NCBI GenBank assembly: GCA_964624465.1
Contig: CAZUZD010000243.1
Span: 1 to 9,610, forward strand
Length of the DNA stretch: 9,610 bases
Direction: 5' to 3'
Source: CAZUZD01 sp964624465
Lineage (GTDB): Bacteria > Planctomycetota > Planctomycetia > Isosphaerales > Isosphaeraceae
The position numbers and the translations under genes are program-made. Positions 1-6,841 of the stretch are shown here, one piece after another. The notes below the pieces were generated by a model. That model was not told the DNA's origin. It saw nothing but the letters and a program-made list of their open reading frames with translations, and did no database searches. Positions within the stretch are counted from its first letter, which is position 1. The number at the start of each line of letters is the position of its first letter.

Positions 1-26
1 TCGGTCATCGCCGGGTCCTTCCAAGC

Positions 27-72
27 ACACCGCCCCACGGCTCCTCACCGAGTCGTGGGGCGGTGTCGTTTT
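27..72 (+). terminator. Rho-independent terminator-like hairpin of an upstream gene
   Basis: A perfect 13-bp inverted repeat (27-39 with 54-66) can be extended inward by a G-T wobble and three more pairs (40-43 with 50-53), leaving a 6-base loop. TCGTTTT follows directly on the plus strand. This is the form of an intrinsic terminator, read on the plus strand, for a gene that lies mostly or wholly before the window. The T-tract is only four bases, but the stem is very stable. No tRNA or other RNA fold was recognised here. Confidence 0.75.
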
Positions 73-227
73 GCGCGCCGAGGTTTCCTCCGGCCGTGGT
101 GAGCTGGCGGCGGCTCTCGGGGGAAGCCGACTGGTCAGGAGGCCCGGCGGTGTTCAAGATGGGGCCGACGTTCCGCCGGCGGCGCTGGCTGGCGTGATGG
201 GTTTCCCGTCTGGCAGGAGGTTTTTCG

Positions 228-1604
228 ATGCATGTCCCCCCCCGCAGCCGTGGTGCGGCCCGTCAGAAGGCGGAGCGGTCGTTCGCGGTGCGGACCGTGG
301 TTCTGCCCGTGCAGGGGTTCATCCACACGGCGGGCCTGAGCGGCATGGTGCTGGTGGCGGCCGCGCTGGTGGCGATCGTCTGGGCCAACTCGCCCTGGGC
401 GCATACTTACCACGTGCTCCAGCACGCGAAGATCTCGCTCGATCTGGGGGTATTGCAGCTCAGCGAGTCGCTGCAGCACTGGGTCAACGACCTGCTGATG
501 ACGTTCTTCTTCTTCGTCGTCGGGCTGGAGATCAAGCGCGAGCTGGTCGAGGGGGAACTCTCGGACGTGCGGCGGGCCGCGCTGCCGGTGATCGCGGCGC
601 TCGGGGGCATGGTGGTGCCGGCGCTGCTGTATCTGGCGTGCAATCGCGGCACGCCGACCGAGTCGGGCTGGGGCGTGCCGATGGCGACGGACATCGCCTT
701 CGCGCTCGGGGTGCTGGCCCTGCTGGGGGACCGGATCCCGCCGGCGGGCCGGGTGCTGCTGCTGGCCCTGGCGATCGTCGACGACATCGGCGCGATTGTC
801 GTCATCGCGCTGTTCTATGCGCAGGGCATCGAGACCAACGCGCTGGTGACGGCCGGCGGGCTGCTGGTGCTGGTGCTGGTGCTGCGGCGGCTGGGCGTCT
901 GGACGTTCATGCCGTATGTGGTGGTGGGCGCCTTGCTCTGGCTGGCGACGTTCCGCTCCGGGGTGCATGCGACGCTCGCGGGCGTGGTGCTCGGGCTGCT
1001 GACGCCGTCGAAGCCGTGGTACGGTCTGGGCCGGTTCGCCGAGCCGGCGCGGCAGCTGCTGGCGCGGTTCGAGCACGAGCTGGCCGTCGACGACCGCGAG
1101 GAGGCCGAGGCGGTGCTCGGCCAGTTCGAGGAGCTCTGCCGCCAGACCGAGTCGCCGCTGGACCGCCTGCTGCGGGTGATGCACGCCTGGACGAGTTACC
1201 TGGTGCTGCCGCTGTTCGCGCTGGTCAACGCGGGCGTCGAGCTGTCGCTGCCGGCGTTGCAGGCCTCGGCCACCAGCCGGGTGACGCTGGGGATCATGCT
1301 CGGCCTGATCGTGGGCAAGACGGTGGGGGTCTTCGGCAGCTCGTGGCTGGCGGTGCAGCTGGGGGTGGCGCGGCTACCCGATCGCGTGACCTGGACGCAG
1401 GTCTTCGGCATGGCGATCCTCGCCGGCATCGGGTTCACGGTGTCGTTGTTCATCAGCGACCTGGCGTTCGAGTCCGAGGCCGACCTGAACGCGGCCAAGA
1501 TCGGCATCCTGGCGGCGTCGGTGATCGCCGGCGTGCTCGGCTACCTGTTCCTGGCGCGCCAGACCGCCCCCGCAGCGGTCGAGACCGCGTCAGCGGCCCA
1601 CTGA
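228..1604 (+). CDS. nhaA: Na+/H+ antiporter NhaA
   Basis: Inner-membrane secondary transporter that exchanges cytoplasmic Na+ (or Li+) for protons, giving salt and alkaline-pH tolerance. The 458-residue product matches the NhaA family along its length. NDLLMTFFFFVVGLEIKRE lies at 87-105. PMATDIAFALGVLALLG contains D155, the equivalent of E. coli D133. LALAIVDDIGAIVVIALFY contains D185 and D186, the equivalents of the ion-binding pair D163/D164. IVGKTVG contains K364, the equivalent of K300. GFTVSLFISDLAF lies at 402-414. It is longer than E. coli NhaA (388) because of a basic N-terminal tail of about 25 residues and a charged soluble insertion near 265-315; I take the latter as a feature of the larger NhaA subgroup. 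The ATG is fixed by a perfect AGGAGG at 215-220, seven bases upstream. The UbiA-type gene follows after 40 bases and may be cotranscribed. No clear promoter is visible between the hairpin at 27-66 and the start. Confidence 0.97.
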   Translation: MHVPPRSRGAARQKAERSFAVRTVVLPVQGFIHTAGLSGMVLVAAALVAIVWANSPWAHTYHVLQHAKISLDLGVLQLSESLQHWVNDLLMTFFFFVVGLEIKRELVEGELSDVRRAALPVIAALGGMVVPALLYLACNRGTPTESGWGVPMATDIAFALGVLALLGDRIPPAGRVLLLALAIVDDIGAIVVIALFYAQGIETNALVTAGGLLVLVLVLRRLGVWTFMPYVVVGALLWLATFRSGVHATLAGVVLGLLTPSKPWYGLGRFAEPARQLLARFEHELAVDDREEAEAVLGQFEELCRQTESPLDRLLRVMHAWTSYLVLPLFALVNAGVELSLPALQASATSRVTLGIMLGLIVGKTVGVFGSSWLAVQLGVARLPDRVTWTQVFGMAILAGIGFTVSLFISDLAFESEADLNAAKIGILAASVIAGVLGYLFLARQTAPAAVETASAAH

Positions 1605-1644
1605 CCGGGGGCGCGCCCGGCCCCGGGGAAGGTGGCGACAGTTG

Positions 1645-2520
1645 ATGCGATGGCTTCGGGTGCTGAGCGACACGTTCCGGCTGAGGCACTGGGTCGACTC
1701 GAAGCTGCCGCCGTTCGTGGCGGCGATCGCGTACGGCACGCTCGCGCCAGGGCCAGCCGGGGCCGGCCTCGCGGGTAATCTGCTGGTGCTGGTGGCGATT
1801 TTCCTGCTGCTGGGCGTCGCCGGTCACCTGGCCAACGACCTCAGCGACGTGATGGTCGACGCGGTGGCGGGCAAGCCCCGGCCGATCGGGCGCTGGAACC
1901 GCCCGACGGCGGTGGCGACGGTCGTGGGCGTGATCGTCGCCGCGGTGGGGCTGGCGTGGTGGCGGTTCGGCGCGACGACGGCCGGCGTGGCCGCGCTGAC
2001 GGCCGCCGTGGGGACGGCGTACTCGCTGCGGCCCCTGCGATTGAAGGAGCGGGGGGTCTGGGGCTGGCTCAGCTCGGCGGCGGCCCAGCGCAGCCTGCCA
2101 CTGACGATCGGGTTCCAGGCGCTGGGGGCCTGGGACGTCGCCGCGTGGACCCTCTGTGCGGTCGGGCTGCTGACCGGCCTGCGTTACATCGTCGTGCACC
2201 AGCTCGAGGACCGCGCCACCGACCGGGCGGCCGGGGTGCAGACCGTCGCCACCGCCGTGGATCCGCAGCAACTGGAGCGGCTGCTGAGAAAGCTGCTGTT
2301 CCCGGCCGAGGTGCTGGCGCTGGCCCTGGCGGCCGTGCTGATGAGCCGGCAGGTGCCGGCGGTGGGCGTGGTGACGGCGCTGTTCGCGCTCTATCGGCTG
2401 GCCGGCCACGCCGCCCTGGGCCGCCCGCTCCGGCCGGCGTCGTACGGCGAGCTGCACGGGCTGTCCAACGTCGTCTGGCCGCTGACGCTGGTCGGGGCGG
2501 TGCTGGTCCGCGGCGGCTGA
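1645..2520 (+). CDS. UbiA-family membrane prenyltransferase
   Basis: Multi-pass membrane enzyme of the UbiA superfamily, whose members transfer a polyprenyl chain from its diphosphate to an acceptor (or, in some branches, cyclise it) using two Asp-rich Mg2+/diphosphate sites. The first site is canonical: N64-D65-x2-D68-x3-D72, just after a hydrophobic helix. The second is HQLEDRATDRAAG at 185-197, giving D189-x3-D193, with Gln186 where the first Asp of a DxxDxxxD motif would be. YSLRPLRLKERG at 126-137 is the usual UbiA loop sequence. The 291-residue length is normal. I chose the ATG at 1645 with GGGGAAGG at 1624-1631 upstream; a TTG directly before it (1642) would add one residue. The gap to nhaA is 40 bases, so a shared transcript is plausible. 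Downstream it is followed by P450, cyclase-like and glycosyltransferase genes, which suggests isoprenoid modification. The acceptor is unknown. Ubiquinone or menaquinone synthesis cannot be excluded, but no other quinone gene is visible. Confidence 0.88.
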   Translation: MRWLRVLSDTFRLRHWVDSKLPPFVAAIAYGTLAPGPAGAGLAGNLLVLVAIFLLLGVAGHLANDLSDVMVDAVAGKPRPIGRWNRPTAVATVVGVIVAAVGLAWWRFGATTAGVAALTAAVGTAYSLRPLRLKERGVWGWLSSAAAQRSLPLTIGFQALGAWDVAAWTLCAVGLLTGLRYIVVHQLEDRATDRAAGVQTVATAVDPQQLERLLRKLLFPAEVLALALAAVLMSRQVPAVGVVTALFALYRLAGHAALGRPLRPASYGELHGLSNVVWPLTLVGAVLVRGG

Positions 2521-2593
2521 GGCTCGCTTCCGGGCGTCGTTGCCTGTGCTCGGGACTGTGGATCCGTTTCGGGACCTGCGGGGCGGCCGAGTT

Positions 2594-2622
2594 TTGCAGG
2601 GCCGCGGGTTTGCCGGTATAAC
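2594..2622 (+). promoter_or_regulatory. Sigma70-type promoter for the P450-cyclase-GT operon
   Basis: TTGCAG at 2594-2599 and TATAAC at 2617-2622 are separated by 17 bases. Each hexamer has one or two mismatches to the housekeeping consensus, and they lie in a locally AT-richer part of a 165-base intergenic gap. Predicted transcription would begin near 2629, just before an in-frame TGA at 2632-2634 and about 57 bases before the P450 ATG. That position and spacing are well suited to driving the three coupled genes that follow. No experimental support can be read from the sequence. Confidence 0.6.
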
Positions 2623-2685
2623 CGGGGAGCCTGACGTGTCGGTCCGCGCCGCCGGTCCGGGCTCTGCTCGAGGAACCCTGCGACG

Positions 2686-3885
2686 ATGGGACTGGCCTGG
2701 GACCCGACGACGCCCGACCCCTACCCGCTGTATCACGAGTTGCGCGAGCGGGGCGCGGTGCATCACTTCACCGGTTCCGAGCCGGGCGGTACCTGGGTCG
2801 TGGTGCGGCACGCGACGGCGCTGAGGCTGTTCCGGGACCCGCGATTCGTGCGGAACCGGAACCACCCCGAGCTGCGTGGCGAGCGAGCGGGCCGTGAGGC
2901 GCGGCCGGTGCGAAGCTTCGGGGTGGACCTGCCCAGCAGCGACCCGCCCGACCATACCCGGCTGCGACGGCTGGTCAGCCCGGCATTCACCGGCCGGGTG
3001 GTGCAGTCACTGGGGTCGCGGGTCGAGGCGCTGGCGCATGAGCGGCTCGACGCCGTGGTGCGGAGCGGGCGGCTGGAGTTGATCGCCGACTACGCCGAAC
3101 GGGTGCCGCTGGCGATCACCTGCGGGCTGCTGGGGCTGTCCGAGCGGTCGGTGCTCGGCTTCGGCTGGATGATCGACGGCCTGAGCCGGGGGACGTACCG
3201 GGGCTGGCGGCGGCTCCGGCTCGATGCTCACCGGCGGCGGTTTCTGCGGTTGCTGGAGCGCGAGATCGAGGCGCGGCGGCGGCGGCCCTGCGACGATCTG
3301 CTGAGCGATCTGGTCCGGGCCGAGTCGGAGGAGGATCGGCTGGCGCCCGACGAGCTCCAGGCGATGGTCTACCTGCTGCTGGTGGCCGGCTACCTGACGA
3401 CGACGCACCTGATGGGCAACGCCGTGCTGGCCCTGCTGCAGCACCCGGAGCAACTGCACTGGCTGCGAGCCGACCCGGGCCGGATGGCCGGCGCGGTCGA
3501 GGAGCTGGCGCGATACGACGGCCCACTGGGCCTGACCGGGGCGCTCTACCCCCTGGCCGATGTGACGCTCGATGGCGTGGCGATCCCGCGCGGGGCCACC
3601 ATGCGCGTCGCCCTGCTGGCGGCCAACCGTGACGAGGCGGCGTTCACCGACCCCGAGCGGCTCGATCTGGCGCGCGACCCGTGCCCGCACCTGGCCTTCG
3701 GCCACGGGATCCACTACTGCCTGGGCGCGCCGCTGGCGCGGCTGGAGCTGGGGATCTTGCTGCGGGTGCTGTTCGAGCGCCTGCCCGGTCTGCGGCTGGC
3801 GGAGCCGGTGGAGCGGCTCCAGTGGCTGGACCTGCCGACGTTACGGGGGGTGCGACGGCTCCCCTTGTGCTGGGGGGCGGCCTGA
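2686..3885 (+). CDS. Cytochrome P450 (bacterial soluble class)
   Basis: Heme-thiolate monooxygenase of the soluble bacterial type (399 residues, no membrane anchor). It would need a ferredoxin and reductase, not seen in this window. The C-helix region is DHTRLRRLVSPAFT (89-102). ExxR is E273-x2-R276. The heme loop FGHGIHYCLG (338-347) has Cys345 as the axial ligand, followed by APLARLE. The I-helix reads LLLVAGYLTTT (230-240), where related enzymes usually have AGHETT or AGxDT. Thr238/239 are kept, but the acidic residue is replaced by Leu237, which may alter oxygen activation or indicate a specialised reaction. The start is well fixed: an in-frame TGA lies at 2632-2634, ATG 2686 is the first start codon after it, and AGGA lies at 2671-2674. 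Its stop overlaps the next gene's ATG (TGATG), indicating translational coupling. Substrate unknown; the context suggests an isoprenoid. Confidence 0.93.
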   Translation: MGLAWDPTTPDPYPLYHELRERGAVHHFTGSEPGGTWVVVRHATALRLFRDPRFVRNRNHPELRGERAGREARPVRSFGVDLPSSDPPDHTRLRRLVSPAFTGRVVQSLGSRVEALAHERLDAVVRSGRLELIADYAERVPLAITCGLLGLSERSVLGFGWMIDGLSRGTYRGWRRLRLDAHRRRFLRLLEREIEARRRRPCDDLLSDLVRAESEEDRLAPDELQAMVYLLLVAGYLTTTHLMGNAVLALLQHPEQLHWLRADPGRMAGAVEELARYDGPLGLTGALYPLADVTLDGVAIPRGATMRVALLAANRDEAAFTDPERLDLARDPCPHLAFGHGIHYCLGAPLARLELGILLRVLFERLPGLRLAEPVERLQWLDLPTLRGVRRLPLCWGAA

Positions 3886-4883
3886 TGCACGCGCTCGACG
3901 CGGCCCGGACCGCCGGCCTGCGGGCGCTGGCCGCTCTGCAGGCGGCCGATGGCAGCTTCGCGCTCGAATCCTGGAACGGCCCGGCGCGCCTGGTCGATCG
4001 GGCGCTGGCGCGAATGGGGCGCCGGCTGGGATGGGCGCGGCAGACGCCAACCGGGCCGACTTTTTCGTACGATCCGCTGTTCGCGACGGCCTACATCCTG
4101 ATGAGCGCTGGCCGCTGGCTACCGCGAACGGCGGTTGATCGGGCGGTCGCGTATCTGGAACGCCGTCGGGATGCCGACGGACTCTGGACCTACGGCCAGC
4201 TCGGGGGCGAGCCGCTGCCGCCCGACTCTGACTGCACGGCATGCGCCCTGGCGGCGATGGCTCTGGCGGGCGTTTCGCTCGACGCCGACGCCGAGGCCGG
4301 GCGGCTCCGGCGGTTCTGGCGGCCCGACCTGCGGCGGTTCCGCACCTGGGACGTCGGCGGTGCCTGGTCGATCCCCGAGCGGGACGATCCGGTGGTCAAC
4401 GCCAACATCGTGGCCGCCCTGGCGGCGCTGAAGCGGCCGGCGACGGCCGCCGAGCAGGCGGGCGTGGCGGCGTACCTGGCCGCCTGCGCCCAGGGCTCGC
4501 GGTACTACTGCGCTCCGGCTACGATCGCCCACGCCGCCCACCGCGCCGGGCTCGATCCCACCGGCCTGGCGCCCAGGGTCCGGGCTCGGCCCGGACGCGG
4601 CGACCTGATCGGGACGATCCAGTGGCTCTGCGCCGGGCACGCGGGTGATCCCGAGGCGACCCGGCGGGTGCTGGCCGCCCAGCGGCCCGACGGCTCGTGG
4701 CCCGCGCTGGCCTGGGTGAGGGCCGTGGGCCTGCCGACGTCATACTGGGGCTCGGCCGCCGTGACGACCGCGCTGGCCATCGAGGCCCTCGGGCCGCCCG
4801 ATGGCACCGAGCCGGTCGTCGTCGACCGGTCACCCGACCACCCCCCCGAACCCGGGACGATTCCCCGTGTCGCATCAGGCTGA
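3885..4883 (+). CDS. Single-domain squalene-cyclase / prenyltransferase-repeat protein
   Basis: Protein of 332 residues in the alpha-alpha-barrel superfamily shared by squalene/oxidosqualene cyclases and protein prenyltransferase beta subunits. QW-type repeats are visible: Q19-x3-G23-S-F25, ADGLW at 97-101, and Q266-x3-G270-S-W272. P113-D-S-D-C-T-A119 matches the position and form of the class II cyclase acid motif. D116 aligns with the proton-donating Asp of SHC (DxDD) and OSC (DCTA), and Cys117 is OSC-like. At about 330 residues it has room for one barrel, whereas hopene cyclases have two domains and over 600 residues, so classical squalene cyclisation by this protein alone is doubtful. It has no signal peptide. 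The ATG at 3885 overlaps the P450 stop by one base and follows a G-rich stretch (3872-3880). An open frame extends back to 3681 but lies inside the P450 gene. The 3' end overlaps the glycosyltransferase gene. It may be a short class II terpene cyclase or a non-catalytic repeat protein. Confidence 0.8.
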   Translation: MHALDAARTAGLRALAALQAADGSFALESWNGPARLVDRALARMGRRLGWARQTPTGPTFSYDPLFATAYILMSAGRWLPRTAVDRAVAYLERRRDADGLWTYGQLGGEPLPPDSDCTACALAAMALAGVSLDADAEAGRLRRFWRPDLRRFRTWDVGGAWSIPERDDPVVNANIVAALAALKRPATAAEQAGVAAYLAACAQGSRYYCAPATIAHAAHRAGLDPTGLAPRVRARPGRGDLIGTIQWLCAGHAGDPEATRRVLAAQRPDGSWPALAWVRAVGLPTSYWGSAAVTTALAIEALGPPDGTEPVVVDRSPDHPPEPGTIPRVASG

Positions 4884-6189
4884 CCCGCCGCCAGCCCGCG
4901 AGCCCGCCCCGCGACCGGAGCCGACGCCTGCGGCACCGGTCCGGCCGCTGCACGTCTTCGAGAGCTGGCGGCCGGTGGTCTCGGGGTACACCTCGCGGAG
5001 CTGGGAGCTGATCGGGGCGCAGGCGCGGGCCGGCGGGTTCGAGCCCCGGGTGCTGGTGAGCTCGCGGCAGGCGGTGTACGGCGCGGCGAGCGGTCTGGAC
5101 GCGCCGCCGGGGCTCGACGGCCGGATCCGGCTGGTGGAGCCCTCGCCACCCGAGCGGCAGGCGCGGCGGCTGCGGGCATTCCATGTCGACGGCCCGCACC
5201 TGGAGCGGGCGATCCTCGCGGCGGCGACCGCATGGGGCGCCGACCTGATCCACGTCCACTGGTCGTCGGTCATCGGCCGCGCGGCGGCGACGGCGGCGCG
5301 TCGGCTCGGGGTGCCGCTGGTGGCCGAGGTCCGCTTCGACCTGGCCGGGGCCATGATGAGCGAGACCCTGCGGCTGCCGTGGTCGCTGCCGCCGCTGGAG
5401 CGGGCGCTGCGGGCGCGGTTCGAGGCGCACCTGGCGGGCGCGGCGGCCGTGGTCGCCGCCGGCGCGTCGCTGGGCAGGCAGTTGCGGGCCTGGCGGCCCG
5501 ACCTGGCCGATCGGATCTGGGCCGTGCCCAACGGCGTCGACACCGAGCGGTTCCGGCCCGGTCCGCCCGACCCGGCGCTCCGCAGGGCGCTGGGGCTGGA
5601 GGGGAAGCGGGTCGTCGGCACCACCAGCAACATGCTGCACTACGAGGGGCTCGACCGGCTGATCGACGCCCTGGCCGCGCTGCGGGTCGAGGTGCCCGAC
5701 GTCCACGGCCTGTTCGTCGGCGGCGGGCCCCAGGCCGGGGCGCTGGCGCGACGGGCGGCGCGGCGGGGCGTGCCGGTGACGTTCACCGGCCTGGTGCCGG
5801 CCGACCGGGTCGCGGACCACCTGCGGCAGCTCGACCTGTTCGTGATCCCGCGCCGGGACGTGACCATCACCCGCCACGCCGGGCCGATCAAGCTGGTCGA
5901 GGCGATGGCCTGCGGCCTGGCCGTCGTCGGCGCCCCGGTCGGCGACATCCCCGACCTGCTGGCCGAGGGCCGCGGCACGGTCGTCGAGGACGCCACGATC
6001 CCCGCGCTGACCCGGGCCCTCGCCGACCTGGCGCGGCGGCCCGACGACCGCCGCGCGCAGGGCGAGCGGGCCCGCCGCCACGCCGAGATCGCGCTGCCCT
6101 GGTCGGCCGCCGCCGGAGTGCACCGCGACGTCTACCGCCACGCCCTGGCGACGACCGCCGCCACGCCAGGCGGCCGACCGGGCCGTTGA
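4867..6189 (+). CDS. GT4-family glycosyltransferase, exosortase-associated type
   Basis: Retaining GT-B glycosyltransferase of family GT4, probably cytoplasmic or peripheral at the membrane, moving a sugar from a nucleotide-sugar donor. From the GTG at 4867 it is 440 residues. A Pro/Ala-rich tail (1-25) precedes RPLHVFESWRPVVSGYTSRS (26-45), the N-terminal acceptor-side domain. IHVHWSS lies at 128-134, PNGVDTERF at 221-229 begins the donor domain, and PRRDVTITRHAGPIK (328-342) runs into LVEAMACG with E345. The SGYT start and the TxxxGPIKLVEAMA donor site resemble the exosortase A-associated glycosyltransferases (Daro_2409 type), recalled from memory rather than searched. The GTG overlaps the preceding gene by 17 bases and has GGGA at 4854-4857. 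An ATG at 4801 would add 22 low-complexity residues and overlap by 83 bases. The C-terminal end is rich in Thr, Ala and Gly. Acceptor unknown: an isoprenoid product of the operon or a surface polysaccharide are both possible. Confidence 0.9.
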   Translation: MSHQADPPPAREPAPRPEPTPAAPVRPLHVFESWRPVVSGYTSRSWELIGAQARAGGFEPRVLVSSRQAVYGAASGLDAPPGLDGRIRLVEPSPPERQARRLRAFHVDGPHLERAILAAATAWGADLIHVHWSSVIGRAAATAARRLGVPLVAEVRFDLAGAMMSETLRLPWSLPPLERALRARFEAHLAGAAAVVAAGASLGRQLRAWRPDLADRIWAVPNGVDTERFRPGPPDPALRRALGLEGKRVVGTTSNMLHYEGLDRLIDALAALRVEVPDVHGLFVGGGPQAGALARRAARRGVPVTFTGLVPADRVADHLRQLDLFVIPRRDVTITRHAGPIKLVEAMACGLAVVGAPVGDIPDLLAEGRGTVVEDATIPALTRALADLARRPDDRRAQGERARRHAEIALPWSAAAGVHRDVYRHALATTAATPGGRPGR

Positions 6190-6841
6190 GCCGCAGCGCC
6201 CCCGCGGCCGCCGATCGCCGGCTCGATCCCGACGGGCCTCGCGCGATCGTGGCCGAGGCCGGGCGGGCCCGGGCCTGCCGCTGGAGACCTCGAGGCTGCT
6301 GCGGGCGGTGCCCGAGTACGAGCACGCGCGGTTCCGGACGCGGAGTCGGCAGGGCATCCCGGGGAGCGCCGTGCAAGGGTCGGCTCACCTCCCGCCGCGG
6401 CCCTGCCCGGGGAGGAGTTCCCGCTGCGGGTCCGCTCGCTCGGGCCTGCACGCCCTCACGGGACCTCGCGGCGGTGCAGGGGCCCTGCGTTCGGCGTGAT
6501 CGCAGCCGTTGAACCCGCTCGGGCGCCGCGGTAGGGAGCCGGGCTCCGGGGAGCGCTCTGCGCTTCCTCGTCCGTTCCTTCCCCGACGGCGACAGCCCAG
6601 AAAGTGTTGAATTAATTTGTTGGCATGTTCGGTGCTCCAGGGCTGCCCGCCCGGGCTCCGTGGGGCCGTCCCGTGCGGGGGGAAGATCCGGGGTCGGATG
6701 TTCGCCCGGCAGATGATTCGACCGACGCTCTGGCGCATTGCCAGGAAGGCACCCGCCCACATCGATCCGACCGCCGGGGTCGAAGCGTCGGGGTCGGCAT
6801 CTCATGCGCCTCATGCCATGATCCATTCCAGGAGAAGATGA
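6190..6841. other. Long intergenic region without a convincing gene
   Basis: This stretch of 652 bases separates the glycosyltransferase from the ferritin-like gene. The open frames in it (for example one from a GTG at 6308 to 6499) are short, Arg/Gly-rich and match no family I recognise. A short stretch ending at that frame reads LETSRLLRAVPEYEHARFR and could be a coding remnant, but that is speculative. An imperfect hairpin lies at 6550-6567 (7 pairs, one bulge, TCT loop), followed by a pyrimidine-rich run, and may act as a weak terminator. The only AT-rich patch, 6600-6625, adjoins a sigma54-like element. No CRISPR, tRNA or insertion-sequence ends were seen. Confidence 0.6.
6620..6636 (+). 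promoter_or_regulatory. Candidate sigma54 (RpoN) promoter, -24/-12 element
   Basis: TTGGCATGTTCGGTGCT has the two invariant dinucleotides of RpoN promoters, GG (6622-6623) and GC (6634-6635), with the required 10 bases between them. It matches most of the TTGGCACG-N4-TTGC consensus, with mismatches at the C after TTGGCA and at the first T of the -12 box. An AT-rich tract (6600-6619) lies just upstream, unusual for this DNA. A transcript would start near 6648, about 195 bases before the ferritin-like gene. PEP-CTERM/exosortase systems are known to use RpoN with PrsK/PrsR regulators, which makes the position interesting. A chance match is possible. Confidence 0.35.

Noticed and set aside
132..160. 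Possible promoter TGGTCA-17-CAAGAT before nhaA
   Set aside because: The -10 element matches only three of six consensus positions; in 150 bases of sequence this is not distinguishable from chance.
71..1645. 524-codon plus-strand frame overlapping nhaA
   Set aside because: It is Gly/Ala/Arg-rich and lacks domains, whereas the overlapping frame from 228 has every NhaA motif and a perfect Shine-Dalgarno sequence.
1453..2955. 500-codon minus-strand open frame across the nhaA end, the UbiA-type gene and the P450 start
   Set aside because: It is low-complexity Gln/Arg/His/Pro-rich sequence spanning three genes with strong homology features on the other strand.
3681..3884. N-terminal extension of the cyclase-like gene back to 3681
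   Set aside because: These 68 residues lie inside the P450 gene, including its heme-binding loop, and read as low-complexity Gly/Ala/Pro; the ATG at 3885 couples exactly to the P450 stop.
4801..4866. Alternative ATG start of the glycosyltransferase at 4801
   Set aside because: It adds 22 Ser/Thr/Pro-rich residues, overlaps the previous gene by 83 bases and has no clear ribosome-binding site. It remains possible but is less likely than GTG 4867.
4519..6357. Long open frame on the minus strand (612 codons) antisense to the cyclase-like and glycosyltransferase genes
   Set aside because: The translation is Arg/Pro/Gly/His-rich with no family motif, the usual antisense shadow in DNA this GC-rich; the plus strand has clear glycosyltransferase motifs.
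5232..6512. 426-codon plus-strand frame overlapping the glycosyltransferase and running into the gap
   Set aside because: It is a shadow frame made almost entirely of Arg, Gly, Ala and Pro; its apparent extension past 6189 shows no protein-like character.
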